DNA of 64,000 nt from Clostridiales bacterium 1_7_47FAA (lineage in GTDB: Bacteria > Bacillota > Clostridia > Lachnospirales > Lachnospiraceae). Shown here in pieces: positions 45,383 to 54,713 of the stretch (positions are counted from its first letter, which is position 1; every line of letters begins with the position of its first letter). The DNA lies in assembly GCA_000155435.1 (NCBI GenBank), contig DS990260.1:2132715-2196714 (forward strand), read 5' to 3'. A program made the position numbers and the translations under genes. Below the pieces are notes generated by a model that saw only the letters and a program-made list of their open reading frames with translations, ran no database searches and was not told the origin of the DNA.

Positions 45383-46363
45383 TTATTTTTTTAACAGTCT
45401 GATGTCTCCCCCATATAATGGAATCATCCGGTATCCGCTCATGATCCTGGACGTGACGCGGTCCGTATAGGAATCCCGCAGCCGGGCCGGAGAAAGGTTG
45501 GTGGAGATAATGGTGGAGCGCTTCATGTTCATCCTCTCATTAATACAGTAGAACAGCTGGGACGAGGTAAAGCTGTTATTCAGTTCGGTCCCCAGGTCAT
45601 CAATGATCAGCAGGTCGCAGTCCAGGATGAACCGGTACATATCCCGCATCTCCTCCGCGTTCTCATAATCAAACTTATTCCTGGAAAATATCTCAAACAG
45701 GTCGCTGGCCGTGAGATAGATGACCGAGTGGTAGGTGTTCATCAGTTCCTTGGCAATGCAGTTGGTTAAGAATGTCTTTCCAACCCCGGTACTGCCTGTG
45801 AATAACAGGTTCTCATGCTTCTTGTCAAACTGCTTCACGAATTCCCTGCACTCCCTGACCACACGCCGCATATAATCCGCATTGGTCATGCCGATCTGGG
45901 GCAGTATCTCCTTATTGTCGTAGTATTGGAAGGAAAGGGCTGAAAAATTCTCCTGTTCCAGGATATCCTCCAGATTGGACTGGTCATGGAGCAGCTTCAT
46001 CTGCGCCTTCAGGAAACAGTGGCACTTCCTGCCGTCAACCAGGCCGGTATCCTGGCAGTCCGGGCAGTTATACCACAGCTCCAGGTAATTGTCCGGATAT
46101 CCGGCAGCCCGGATGATCAGCGTCTTCTGCTCCCTCAGGTCCTGCAGGTCCTCCTTCAGCTTATCAAGGGCGCCTGAATCCCCTTCCAGAAGCTTCCTGG
46201 CGCAGGCCACCGAACGGCCGGCTATCTCGGCTTCCAGTTCCTTTACCACTGGAAGCCTCCTGTAAATCTCCTGGCGCCGTTCCTCCAGCTGGTGATGGTT
46301 CTCAATCTGCTGTCTTCCGTACGCCCTCATGATTGCGTCATACTGGGAATTGCTTAGTGCCAT
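45383..46363 (-). CDS. dnaI: Primosomal helicase-loader ATPase, DnaI/DnaC-like
   Basis: AAA+ ATPase of 326 residues that loads the replicative helicase. There is a Zn-finger-like Cys cluster (YNCPDCQDTGLVDGRKCHCF), Walker A LLFTGSTGVGKTFL, Walker B CDLLIIDDLGTEL and a sensor/arginine-finger region STNLSPARLRDSYTDRVTSRI. It lies 19 bases behind the DnaD-like gene. Confidence 0.93.
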   Translation of the reverse strand: MALSNSQYDAIMRAYGRQQIENHHQLEERRQEIYRRLPVVKELEAEIAGRSVACARKLLEGDSGALDKLKEDLQDLREQKTLIIRAAGYPDNYLELWYNCPDCQDTGLVDGRKCHCFLKAQMKLLHDQSNLEDILEQENFSALSFQYYDNKEILPQIGMTNADYMRRVVRECREFVKQFDKKHENLLFTGSTGVGKTFLTNCIAKELMNTYHSVIYLTASDLFEIFSRNKFDYENAEEMRDMYRFILDCDLLIIDDLGTELNNSFTSSQLFYCINERMNMKRSTIISTNLSPARLRDSYTDRVTSRIMSGYRMIPLYGGDIRLLKK

Positions 46364-46382
46364 TATCTGCCCTCCTTACATA

Positions 46383-47795
46383 TCAGGGCTGCTGCCCTAC
46401 CCATTCCTTAACCTGCTTTAGCATCAGGGCATCGTAGTCCGTGTCCCTCTGTTCAAAATTATGGAACTGGTTGGGCGCCCCTTTCCTGGTACGTTTTCCC
46501 TGGCCGGACACAGCTGTGTCATACGTTTGAAGACGCTTGTCCCTGGACCTGGAAGTGTCCTCCCTGGCCGCCGTCCGTCTGGCATCCAGCTCCCTGATAT
46601 CCCCGATGCCCCTGACACCGGCTTCCTTCCAGTCCGTGAGGATCTTATCCGCGTACTGGAAACTGGGGTTGTGGATGGCCGTGATGGTCCTGTTGCAGGC
46701 CTCCAGCACCACGTCCCGGTTAAAACCGTAGTCCTTGAACCATTTATCCATCAGCTTCTGTTCCGGCGCAGCCGGTTTCCTGCTGTTTATCCCAAATGCC
46801 TTCATCACTGCAAATGAATCCCTGTTATAGGAAGCCGAATAATCCTTTGCCTCCTGGGCCGTATGGATTCCCTTCTCATGCCAGCTCCTGGCCACCGCCT
46901 CAATATAGCGTATGGAGGTATGGCCGTTCTGGACACAGTATTCCACCAGGTATTCCAGCAGTTCCTCATTCATCCCCAAATCCTCATACAGATAAGCGAA
47001 AACCTGGCAGTCCCTGGGGGTAAATACCTTGTTCAGGTACTTCTGGGCAATATAGAGGAGCTGTGAAAAACCTTCATCCTGGGAAAGGCGGTTCACCTGT
47101 TCCGCAGAGTATACAGGCTTGTCCCTGTTCTCCTGGACCACCTGGTTCTGTTCCCTTCGTCCCTGCGCCATATCCCCCTGCCCATGGGCATCCCAGATTC
47201 CCGGTGCCTGCCCATGGGTGTCCTGGATTCCTGTCCCCTGTCCATAGGTGTCCTGGATTCCTGTCCCCTGTCCATGGGTGTCCTGGATTCCTGTCCCCTG
47301 CCCATGGGTGTCCTGGATTCCTGTCCCCTGCCCATGGATGTCCTGGATTCCTGCTGCCTGGACACGGATATCCCCGGCCATGGCGCCATTGACTTCATAA
47401 TTCCCCAGCACCTGGTCATGGGCAGGTGGCTGGTGGACCTCCGGCAGCCCGGCGGCCTGGTTCCTAACCGCCTGGGTCCTGGCAGACACTCCCCTTGACG
47501 GCACCGCCCCCTCATCCTGACGGCCCATGGACGCACAGGATGCAGGCGCTTCCTTCCTGGTTCCGGAAAGGATTCCCAGCTTCTCCCAGTAGGCCAGTGC
47601 CCTGCGCACATCTGATTCCGTATGGTCCAGGGCATCTGCAATCCCCTCTATGGTGATGTCCTCACCCTGATGGCGCAGCACAAACAGGTATACCTTGACA
47701 TATTCCCCATTGGCCCTTGCCATATATTCATCAATAAATTCATGAGCCACCGCAGTGGACGGCACGCTCCATCTGTCCTTAAAATTCACACCCAT
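46383..47795 (-). CDS. DnaD-domain replication protein with internal 10-residue repeats
   Basis: 470 residues. It has an N-terminal winged-helix domain (VKVYLFVLRHQGEDITIEGIADALDHTESDVRRALAYWEKLGILSG), a variable linker with six copies of a GQGTGIQDTH-like decapeptide (about residues 146-205), a DnaD/DnaB2 domain (CQVFAYLYEDLGMNEELLEYLVEYCVQNGHTSIRYIEAVARSW), and a second DnaD-like helical unit (DKWFKDYGFNRDVVLEACNRTI). The start at 47795 (MGVNFKDRW) follows AAGGAG. Together with the DnaI-like protein it forms the primosome assembly pair. Confidence 0.9.
   Translation of the reverse strand: MGVNFKDRWSVPSTAVAHEFIDEYMARANGEYVKVYLFVLRHQGEDITIEGIADALDHTESDVRRALAYWEKLGILSGTRKEAPASCASMGRQDEGAVPSRGVSARTQAVRNQAAGLPEVHQPPAHDQVLGNYEVNGAMAGDIRVQAAGIQDIHGQGTGIQDTHGQGTGIQDTHGQGTGIQDTYGQGTGIQDTHGQAPGIWDAHGQGDMAQGRREQNQVVQENRDKPVYSAEQVNRLSQDEGFSQLLYIAQKYLNKVFTPRDCQVFAYLYEDLGMNEELLEYLVEYCVQNGHTSIRYIEAVARSWHEKGIHTAQEAKDYSASYNRDSFAVMKAFGINSRKPAAPEQKLMDKWFKDYGFNRDVVLEACNRTITAIHNPSFQYADKILTDWKEAGVRGIGDIRELDARRTAAREDTSRSRDKRLQTYDTAVSGQGKRTRKGAPNQFHNFEQRDTDYDALMLKQVKEWVGQQP
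47181..47360. repeat. 30-bp tandem repeat (six units) inside the dnaD-like gene
   Basis: Six consecutive 30-base units begin at 47181, 47211, 47241, 47271, 47301 and 47331. The middle four are nearly identical, the outer two diverged. The unit is a multiple of three, so changes in copy number keep the reading frame. Confidence 0.92.
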
Positions 47796-47872
47796 CTCAC
47801 CACTCCTTACATCTTCTGGCCCGCAGACATGTCTTTTCCTGCCGGCCGGGCGGCACATGCGTTACATTCCAT

Positions 47873-47878
47873 ATCATA
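47873..47878 (-). promoter_or_regulatory. -10 element of the dnaD-dnaI promoter
   Basis: Minus-strand TATGAT, 77 bases ahead of the dnaD-like start; the -35 is weak. Confidence 0.35.
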
Positions 47879-47927
47879 ACACATCCACATCTAAAAGAAA
47901 ATAGGCGCATTTTTACACAATCCGACT

Positions 47928-47954
47928 TGTGGATAATGTGGATAATGTGGAAAA
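47928..47954. promoter_or_regulatory. DnaA-box triplet
   Basis: Three head-to-tail 9-mers TGTGGATAA, TGTGGATAA and TGTGGAAAA; the first two are perfect DnaA boxes (TTATCCACA on the other strand). Confidence 0.7.
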
Positions 47955-48092
47955 ATAGTGGACATAATTGTTCGCGGGCATGCCCAAATCCCCTTTTTTC
48001 CGTATAAAACCAAGAAATTCGAAATTGATTGACATTTTTTTATGTTAATCAAAAAATCCACATAGCTTCTTTACATAAAATGTTGAAAACTA

Positions 48093-48110
48093 TGTGGATA
48101 ATGTGGATAA
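48093..48110. promoter_or_regulatory. DnaA-box pair
   Basis: Two adjacent perfect boxes TGTGGATAA end directly at the murC stop codon. A further diverged inverted box (AAATCCACA) is at 48054-48062. Between the clusters lies AT-rich DNA with a GATTGACAT/ATGTTAATC hairpin at 48027-48050. Confidence 0.7.
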
Positions 48111-49496
48111 CTACTGGCCTAACAGCTTTTCCCCTACTTTTACAATGTCTCCGGCGCCCATAGTTATCAACACATCGCCGTTTATACAATTTTCCAAAAT
48201 AAATGTCTCTATGTCATCAAAGGATGGGATATAGTGGGCTTTTGTCCCAAGCCGCTCGATGCGCTGTGCAATATCCCGTGAGCTTACGCCCAGGGTGTCG
48301 GTCTCCCTGGCAGCGTATATATCGGCAAGTATCACCTCGTCCGCGGCTGAAAGGGTCTCTGCGAACTGGTCCAGGAACGCCTTGGTCCTGGTGTACGTGT
48401 GGGGCTGGAACACGCACCACAGCTTCCTGTGGGGATAATTCTTTGCAGCGGACAGGGTTGCCTTTATCTCCTGGGGATGGTGGGCATAGTCATCAATGAT
48501 GGTAATCCCGCCTATCTCCCCCTTTTTCTCAAACCTTCTGTCCGTGCCCGTGAACTTCCGAAGCCCTGCCATGACAGCGTCAAATCCGGCTCCCAGTTCC
48601 ATGGCCACGGCAATGGCCGCCAGGGAATTATACACATTATGCTCCCCTGTCACGCCCAGGGTGATGCGGTTCACCACTTCCCCCTGGATGACCAGGTCAT
48701 AGGAGGGCCTTGCAAATCCGTCATATGTGATATCCTTTGCCGTATAGGTGCTGGAACTGTCCTTGCCAAAGGTGACAACCCTGCAGCCCAGCCCCTTCGT
48801 AATCTCCTCAACCGCATCAATACCGCTGTTGATAACCAGAAGTCCCCTGGAGGGAAGCTTTTCTGCAAACAGCCGGAAGGAATGGCGGATATCCTGGATA
48901 TCCTTAAAGAAATCCAGGTGGTCCTCCTCAATGTTCAGTATGACCTCCATGGTGGGATGGAATGACAGGAAGCTGTTGGTATATTCGCAGGCTTCCGTGA
49001 CAAACAGCTCCGGGCTTCCCACCCTGATGTTGCCGCCTATATCCTGAAGGATGCCGCCCACGGAAATGGTCGGGTCCAGATTCCCTGCTAACAGGATATC
49101 CGTAATCATGGATGTGGTGGTGGTCTTGCCGTGGGTCCCGGATACAGCAACCGCCTGCTTATAGTTGCGCATCATCTCCCCTAAAAGCTCTGCCCTGGAA
49201 AGCATGGGGATCCCCTTTTCCTTGACAGCCATGAATTCCGGGTTATCCTCATGGATGGCGGCAGTATACACCACCACGTCAATGCCCGGTTCCTTCTCTA
49301 TATTTGCAGCCCTCTGACCGTAGTACACCCTGGCGCCTCTATCCGTAAGATGGTCCGTAAGCCCTGTCTCATGGGAGTCAGAACCCGTAACGGTAAATCC
49401 TTCTTCCAGGAGGATTTCCGCCAGACCGCTCATGCTGATGCCTCCAATCCCGATAAAATGAACATGTTCCGGTTTTCCAAAATCTATCTGATACAT
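48111..49496 (-). CDS. murC: UDP-N-acetylmuramate-L-alanine ligase
   Basis: Cytoplasmic peptidoglycan precursor ligase adding L-Ala to UDP-MurNAc; 461 residues as expected. N-terminal HFIGIGGISMSGLAEILLEEG, ATP-binding SGTHGKTTTTSMI, and the central NIEEDHLDFFKDIQDI and DDYAHHPQEIKATL are diagnostic. The ATG at 49496 follows GGAAGGA. Confidence 0.96.
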   Translation of the reverse strand: MYQIDFGKPEHVHFIGIGGISMSGLAEILLEEGFTVTGSDSHETGLTDHLTDRGARVYYGQRAANIEKEPGIDVVVYTAAIHEDNPEFMAVKEKGIPMLSRAELLGEMMRNYKQAVAVSGTHGKTTTTSMITDILLAGNLDPTISVGGILQDIGGNIRVGSPELFVTEACEYTNSFLSFHPTMEVILNIEEDHLDFFKDIQDIRHSFRLFAEKLPSRGLLVINSGIDAVEEITKGLGCRVVTFGKDSSSTYTAKDITYDGFARPSYDLVIQGEVVNRITLGVTGEHNVYNSLAAIAVAMELGAGFDAVMAGLRKFTGTDRRFEKKGEIGGITIIDDYAHHPQEIKATLSAAKNYPHRKLWCVFQPHTYTRTKAFLDQFAETLSAADEVILADIYAARETDTLGVSSRDIAQRIERLGTKAHYIPSFDDIETFILENCINGDVLITMGAGDIVKVGEKLLGQ

Positions 49497-49590
49497 AATC
49501 AATAATCCTTCCCTGTGCCCATAGAGCTGTCCGCAGCGCTGTCTGCACAAAAATATCTCTTCCTTATTATATCAAAAAAACACTGAAAAG

Positions 49591-49632
49591 CTATATAAAA
49601 AATGGAGAATTACCGCCCCCGCGGCAACTCTC
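49591..49632 (-). terminator. Terminator of queT
   Basis: Minus-strand GGAGAGTTGCCGC pairs with GCGGTAATTCTCC and is followed by ATTTTTTATA. Confidence 0.75.
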
Positions 49633-49646
49633 CGTCATGTATCTTA

Positions 49647-50171
49647 CTAAAATATATTATGTTCGTGCTGTGTCCGTGCTGTCCGGCCGCTGAAAATCAG
49701 GTTCTTATACCTGTCCAGGGTTATCAGCAGTACATTCCCAAGGACACCGATGGCCAGTATCTCACCGATTCCAACCGTTCCCATGGCCACGAGGATTAAA
49801 TCCTCAGAACCATACGCATACCGCAGCACCCATGGGATGATGATGGTATTGGCAAGGATGGGCGGGATGCACACGCACCATCTGTGCTTCCTCACATACC
49901 ATGAACCGGCTGCCCCAATCAGCGTTGCCAGGCTTCCGAATACCACGTCTAAGGGCATTGCCCCGCAGAGCAGGTTGGATAGCAGGCACCCCACAAACAG
50001 TCCCGGCACTGCCGCCGGCGTGAAGAAGGGCAGGATGCAGAGGGCCTCTGAAATCCTGAACTGGACCGGGCCAAAGCTGATGGGTGCAAACAGGATGGTA
50101 AGCACCACATAGATGGCTGCAATCATGGCCCCCTGGGCCAGCACATACAGCTTGTTGTTACTCTCTCTCAT
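49647..50171 (-). CDS. queT: QueT-type queuosine-precursor transporter subunit
   Basis: Membrane substrate-specificity protein of 174 residues from the QueT family (GAMIAAIYVVLTILFAPISFGPVQFRISEALCILPFFTPAAVPGLFVGCLLSN), importing queuosine precursors, probably as an ECF S component. Five to six hydrophobic segments. The upstream preQ1 riboswitch independently supports the assignment. Confidence 0.93.
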   Translation of the reverse strand: MRESNNKLYVLAQGAMIAAIYVVLTILFAPISFGPVQFRISEALCILPFFTPAAVPGLFVGCLLSNLLCGAMPLDVVFGSLATLIGAAGSWYVRKHRWCVCIPPILANTIIIPWVLRYAYGSEDLILVAMGTVGIGEILAIGVLGNVLLITLDRYKNLIFSGRTARTQHEHNIF

Positions 50172-50180
50172 ATTCTGTTG

Positions 50181-50224
50181 TCTCCTTTAGTTTTGTTTTA
50201 GGTGTGGAAGGTCTCGAACACACC
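50181..50224 (-). promoter_or_regulatory. preQ1-I riboswitch
   Basis: On the minus strand a GGTGTG/CACACC stem (50219-50224 with 50201-50206) encloses a 12-base loop, followed by an A-rich tail (TAAAACAAAACTAAAGGAG) that runs into the ribosome site. This is the layout of preQ1-I aptamers that hide the ribosome site on ligand binding, just ahead of queT. Confidence 0.78.
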
Positions 50225-50250
50225 ATCTTATATGTCTTATTGACTGATAA

Positions 50251-50279
50251 AGTATAGCATCAGATTGCACAATTATCAA
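50251..50279 (-). promoter_or_regulatory. Promoter of queT
   Basis: Minus strand TTGATA (50274-50279), 17 bases, TATACT (50251-50256). The following stretch 50280-50554 has only a plus-strand extended -10 (TGCTATACT, -10 at 50415-50420) that may serve the histidine kinase gene. Confidence 0.65.
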
Positions 50280-50554
50280 GACTTATTTTACCGGCTGTCT
50301 TACCCTTCTCATTTACCTTCTCATTTACCCCCCTTATCATTTAAAGCACAAACATCATATGGGTAATGCCGCATTTTCTGTTTGATAGATATGCACAGGC
50401 TGATTATTTTATGCTATACTCACCATATACATCATAGTCCGGGGCATGAATCACAGACTGCACCATCCATTACACCCTCACTACAACTACCGATTACTGA
50501 CTGCATTTCACAGTCCGTGCCCCATCCACCCTGCACATGAACGAGGTCCCTGCC

Positions 50555-51850
50555 ATGAGTACAACCGGCTACATCAACATATCCCTTGAATTGTTCGGAG
50601 GACTGCTCTCACTGATATTCATCCTCAGCCTTTCCCTTGGCAGCCTCAAAAAGGAGAGGCTGGAACGGCTGTATATCCGCGTGCTTTCAATCAATACAAT
50701 CCTGTTGTTTTCCGATGCCGCCGCATGGATCTTCAAGGGGCATCCTGACAGGTTCAGCTTCTGGATGGTACGGATAGCCAACTTCCTTGTGTTTACATTC
50801 GGATATATCCTGTTAGCAGTGTTTACGGATTATCTGGTCTGCTTTGTATCCGGGAAGGGGGCCGGGATATCCAGGGCCCCTTCCCGTCTCATGTGGTGGC
50901 TGGCCCTGTCAGCCATTGTCCTGGTAGTCATATCACAGTACAACCACATGTACTACCTGATTGACAGCCATAATGTCTACCACCGCCAGCGCTGGTTCTG
51001 GATATCCCAGATATACGGCATCATCTGCATGCTTATCAACGGGGCAATCCTGGCGCGGTACAGGAAGTATCTGTCCGGGAAAGAACTGGCCGGGCTGGCC
51101 GCCTACATATTGATGCCTGTCATAGCCATGCTGGTCCAGATGCTCATATACGGCATAGCGGTCCTATATATCGCCACCACGGTTTCGGCCCTGTGCATCT
51201 ACATCAGCATCCAGGTGGAACAGTCCCGCAAGTTCAGCCAGGAGGAGCTGGAACTGGAGAAAAGCCGGACAGCCATCATGCTGTCCCAGATCCATCCTCA
51301 TTTCCTCTACAACTCCCTGTCCGTCATCAAGGGCCTGTGCCAGACCGACCCCAGGCAGGCGGAACTGGCTGTTGACCATTTCTCCGGTTTTTTAAGGGGG
51401 AACCTGGATTCCCTGACCGCCGGCTCCCCCATACCGTTCAGCCAGGAACTGTCCCATACAAGGCATTACCTGGAACTGGAACAGATGCGCTTTGGCCACA
51501 GGCTGAACGTTATCTATGATACGCCTGTGACGGACTTTTTAATCCCGCCCCTTACCCTGCAGCCCATTGTGGAGAATGCAGTCCGCCACGGCATCGTCAA
51601 GTGTGAGGAAGGCGGCACCCTGACGGTTGCCACTGCCCTGACCAGCGATGCCTATACGGTTACGGTGACAGATGACGGGGTCGGATTCGACCCTTCAGGC
51701 CCATTGCAGGACGGAAAAAAGCACATAGGCATACAGAATGTCAGGAAACGCCTCCAGGCTCAGTGCAGCGCAAGCCTGACCATCCGGAGTGTCCGGGGAT
51801 GCGGTACCACGGCAATGATTACCCTCCCAAGGAAAGCTGGGGAAAAATAA
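50555..51850 (+). CDS. Sensor histidine kinase, LytS/YesM-type catalytic part
   Basis: 431 residues: six to seven N-terminal membrane segments (about residues 8-215), then a His_kinase domain with SQIHPHFLYNSLSVIKGLCQ (phospho-accepting His) and an ATPase domain with QPIVENAVRHGIV (N box) and TVTDDGVGFDPSG (G box). The ATG at 50555 lies 8 bases after GAGG; an ATG six codons earlier lacks a site. The ligand is unknown. It is followed by its response regulator gene. Confidence 0.9.
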   Translation: MSTTGYINISLELFGGLLSLIFILSLSLGSLKKERLERLYIRVLSINTILLFSDAAAWIFKGHPDRFSFWMVRIANFLVFTFGYILLAVFTDYLVCFVSGKGAGISRAPSRLMWWLALSAIVLVVISQYNHMYYLIDSHNVYHRQRWFWISQIYGIICMLINGAILARYRKYLSGKELAGLAAYILMPVIAMLVQMLIYGIAVLYIATTVSALCIYISIQVEQSRKFSQEELELEKSRTAIMLSQIHPHFLYNSLSVIKGLCQTDPRQAELAVDHFSGFLRGNLDSLTAGSPIPFSQELSHTRHYLELEQMRFGHRLNVIYDTPVTDFLIPPLTLQPIVENAVRHGIVKCEEGGTLTVATALTSDAYTVTVTDDGVGFDPSGPLQDGKKHIGIQNVRKRLQAQCSASLTIRSVRGCGTTAMITLPRKAGEK

Positions 51851-51894
51851 AGCTGTTTTCATTCCATTTTAACAGAAAAGAGATGACTGAAACC

Positions 51895-52686
51895 ATGAAA
51901 ATAATTGCTGTAGATGATGAACCCCTTGTGCTGGATGTCCTGATTAAAGCCATCCGCGAGGCCGAGGCTGGCTGTGAAGTCCAGGGCTTCGTACGTTCCC
52001 GTGAGGCCCTGGCCGCGGTCCAGGACGGCCTGCGGCCGGATGTGGCATTCTTAGATATCGAGATGGCGGGCATAAACGGCCTGGAACTGGCCATGAAGAT
52101 ACGCGCCATTTCCAACAACACAAAAATCATTTTCGTCACAGGATATCCCCAGTATGCGCTGGATGCATACTCCATTCATGCCAGGGGATACCTGCTAAAG
52201 CCTGCCACCCCGGAACATGTCCGCGGTGAACTGAATGAGCTAAAACGCCCTCCGCTCCATGTAAACGGCCGTATCCGTGTGCAGACCTTTGGGAATTTTG
52301 AGATTTTTGTGGATGACAGGCCCCTTCACTTCAATCTGTCCAAGACCAAGGAACTGCTGGCCTATCTTGTTGACCGCCGCGGGGCGGCCGTCAACACAGG
52401 CGAGCTGTGTGCGGTACTGTGGGAGCAGCGGCCGGACAGCCTCTCGGTAAGAAGCCATCTGCGCACCCTGATATCTGATTTAAGCCGCACCCTTTCCCTG
52501 GCCGATGCCGGGGACATACTGATTAAAAGACGCAACAGCTTTGCCATTGACTGTGAAAAACTGGACTGTGACCTCTATGGTTTCCTGCGCCAGGAACCGG
52601 ATGCCATCAACACATACATGGGTGAATACATGATGCAGTATACATGGGCCGAGATGACACTAGGTGAACTGGAGCGCCAGAAATAG
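51895..52686 (+). CDS. Response regulator with REC and winged-helix output
   Basis: 263 residues. REC domain with VDDEPL, phospho-acceptor Asp in DVAFLDIEMAGINGLELA and Lys in ARGYLLKPATPE. The C-terminal winged helix (VQTFGNFEIFVDDRPLHFNLSKTKELLAYLVDRRGAAVNTGELCAVLWEQ) is OmpR/SARP-like rather than the LytTR domain usual with LytS-type kinases. The start is ambiguous between ATG 51883 and 51895; 51895 gives the normal MKIIAVDDEP. It probably regulates genes with the preceding kinase. Confidence 0.88.
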   Translation: MKIIAVDDEPLVLDVLIKAIREAEAGCEVQGFVRSREALAAVQDGLRPDVAFLDIEMAGINGLELAMKIRAISNNTKIIFVTGYPQYALDAYSIHARGYLLKPATPEHVRGELNELKRPPLHVNGRIRVQTFGNFEIFVDDRPLHFNLSKTKELLAYLVDRRGAAVNTGELCAVLWEQRPDSLSVRSHLRTLISDLSRTLSLADAGDILIKRRNSFAIDCEKLDCDLYGFLRQEPDAINTYMGEYMMQYTWAEMTLGELERQK

Positions 52687-52769
52687 GATTTGATTTGCGG
52701 TTTCTTTGCGGTTTCCCTGCTATAGTAAAAAGAGAATACCCAGCACTGCGTTGCTAAAAGGAGACCCCT

Positions 52770-54518
52770 ATGAAATCCATACAGACAAAATTCATTGCCC
52801 TGATATTAGGCTGCGTCCTGCTTTCCTCCCTGGTCATCGGAGGAGCCGGAATCATGAATGCCAATCAGGTGGTGGACAAGGATTCCGCCGATATCATGAA
52901 TCTGATGTGCAGCGAAAAAGCCAATGAACTGAACGGGCTTTTTTCCTGCATCGAGCAGTCTGTCAATACAGTAGCAGTCTACGCAAACAGGGAACTGACA
53001 GATGTTAAGAAATTCAAGACCGACCCTGAATATGTGAGGGAATATACCAGACGTATCCAGGACATTGCCGTCAACGCCGCCAACAACACCCAGGGAGCGC
53101 TGGCCGTCTATGTGCGCTACAATCCGAATTTCACCTCCCCTACCTCAGGCCTTTTCTGGAGTAAGACAGCCCTGGACGGGCGGTTCCAGGAACTGCCGCC
53201 CACGGACTTCTCCCGGTACAGCCCGGACGACGTGGAGCATGTGGGCTGGTATTACCTTCCTGTCAAAAGCGGCCAGGCCACCTGGATGGCGCCCTATATG
53301 AACAAGAACATACAGGTTGAGATGATTTCCTATGTTGTTCCCCTGTACGCGGACAACACAACCATAGGCGTGGTAGGCATGGACATTGATTTCAGCCTTA
53401 TCAAGAATTCAGTGAATACGATACACGTCTATGATACCGGTTATGCCTTCCTGACGGACGAACAGGCCAACATCATGTACCACAGGGATATACCGGCCAA
53501 AACCCCCATGGACAGCTTGGAAAGCAGCCTGCTCCCGGTTGCGGACAGACTGCGCAGCGGCGGCATCGGCAATTACCTGTTTTCCTATGAATGGAGGGGA
53601 CACAGGAAACGGATGGCCCTGTGCAGCCTTAAGAACGGGATGCGTCTGGCCATCACCGCGCCCTCCAAAGAGATAGACGCAGCCAAGAATACGCTGATAC
53701 TGCAAAGCAGCATTGCCCTGGTCAGCATATCCGCCCTGGCTGTCATCCTCACCATCCTGATGACCCGGCGCCTGATAAAACCCCTGAAGGAGCTGAACGA
53801 AGCAGCCAAGAAAATAGCCGAGGGTGACCTCTCCGTCTCCCTCTCCCACCAGACCAAGGACGAGGTGGGCATGCTGGCCGACAGTTTCCAGCAGACCGTC
53901 AACCATCTGCAAAAATACATTAATTACATCAACGGCCTTGCTTACCGGGACGGCCTCACCGGGGTCAAGAACAAAACCGCCTATCAGGAAACCGTGGCCA
54001 ACCTGGAAGAAAAGACCAGGACCGGGCGGCCTGAGTTTGCGATGATTGTCTTCGACATCAACAACCTGAAAACAATTAACGACACCCAGGGCCATGACTT
54101 CGGTGACATACTGATCATCGATTCCTGCAAACTCATCTGCAAGGTATTCAAGCGCAGTCCGGTCTACCGCATCGGCGGCGATGAATTTGTGGTGATTCTG
54201 GAAAATGATGACTTTGAAAACTATGAAGAGCTTCTGGACCGCTTCAACACGGCTTTGGATGACTACAACAGACACGCCAGGCCTGACGGCAGGATATCCA
54301 TTGCCAGAGGCATTGCCATCTATGAGGAAAATGTGGACCTGACGGTCAGCGATGTATTCAAGCGCGCTGACGATGCCATGTACCAGAATAAGATACAGAT
54401 GAAAAAACGGAGGGAAAAGGCAGACCGCAGCGGATCAGGCAGTAACGCAGACCTTTGTCCGGACGGCAGTACCGACCGTAATCCGAACGGCAGTACCGAC
54501 CGTAATCCAGACAGGTAA
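52770..54518 (+). CDS. Membrane diguanylate cyclase (Cache-HAMP-GGDEF)
   Basis: Makes cyclic di-GMP. 582 residues: N-terminal membrane segment (FIALILGCVLLSSLVIGGAGI), extracytoplasmic dCache-like sensor (about 40-305), second membrane segment (SSIALVSISALAVILTILM), HAMP (RRLIKPLKELNEAAKKIAEGDLSV), and GGDEF with DGLTGVKNKTAYQE, FDINNLKTINDTQGHDFGD and intact RIGGDEFVV. The C-terminus ends in two GSTDRNP repeats from a duplicated 24-base DNA unit. It probably belongs with the two-component pair upstream. Confidence 0.93.
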   Translation: MKSIQTKFIALILGCVLLSSLVIGGAGIMNANQVVDKDSADIMNLMCSEKANELNGLFSCIEQSVNTVAVYANRELTDVKKFKTDPEYVREYTRRIQDIAVNAANNTQGALAVYVRYNPNFTSPTSGLFWSKTALDGRFQELPPTDFSRYSPDDVEHVGWYYLPVKSGQATWMAPYMNKNIQVEMISYVVPLYADNTTIGVVGMDIDFSLIKNSVNTIHVYDTGYAFLTDEQANIMYHRDIPAKTPMDSLESSLLPVADRLRSGGIGNYLFSYEWRGHRKRMALCSLKNGMRLAITAPSKEIDAAKNTLILQSSIALVSISALAVILTILMTRRLIKPLKELNEAAKKIAEGDLSVSLSHQTKDEVGMLADSFQQTVNHLQKYINYINGLAYRDGLTGVKNKTAYQETVANLEEKTRTGRPEFAMIVFDINNLKTINDTQGHDFGDILIIDSCKLICKVFKRSPVYRIGGDEFVVILENDDFENYEELLDRFNTALDDYNRHARPDGRISIARGIAIYEENVDLTVSDVFKRADDAMYQNKIQMKKRREKADRSGSGSNADLCPDGSTDRNPNGSTDRNPDR

Positions 54519-54615
54519 TACCGGCCATAATCCGGATTGTAGTCTAAACAGTGGATTAAACACATAAATAGCCATGGTTATCCCAATTATATTATTGAGA
54601 GTCCCAAAACAGCCA

Positions 54616-54658
54616 GATACAGGCAGACGGTACAAATCCCCATCTGCCTGTATCTTTT
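54616..54658 (+). terminator. Terminator after the diguanylate cyclase gene
   Basis: GATACAGGCAGA (54616-54627) pairs with TCTGCCTGTATC (54643-54654), followed by TTTT. Confidence 0.7.
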
Positions 54659-54713
54659 CATCTTATCATTTCCAAAATCATGAGAAGCCATAAATCCCCG
54701 GCTTCAGACCCGG

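Noticed and set aside
47181..47360. Possible CRISPR-like array
   Set aside because: The units are contiguous without spacers and form an in-frame coding repeat in the dnaD-like gene.
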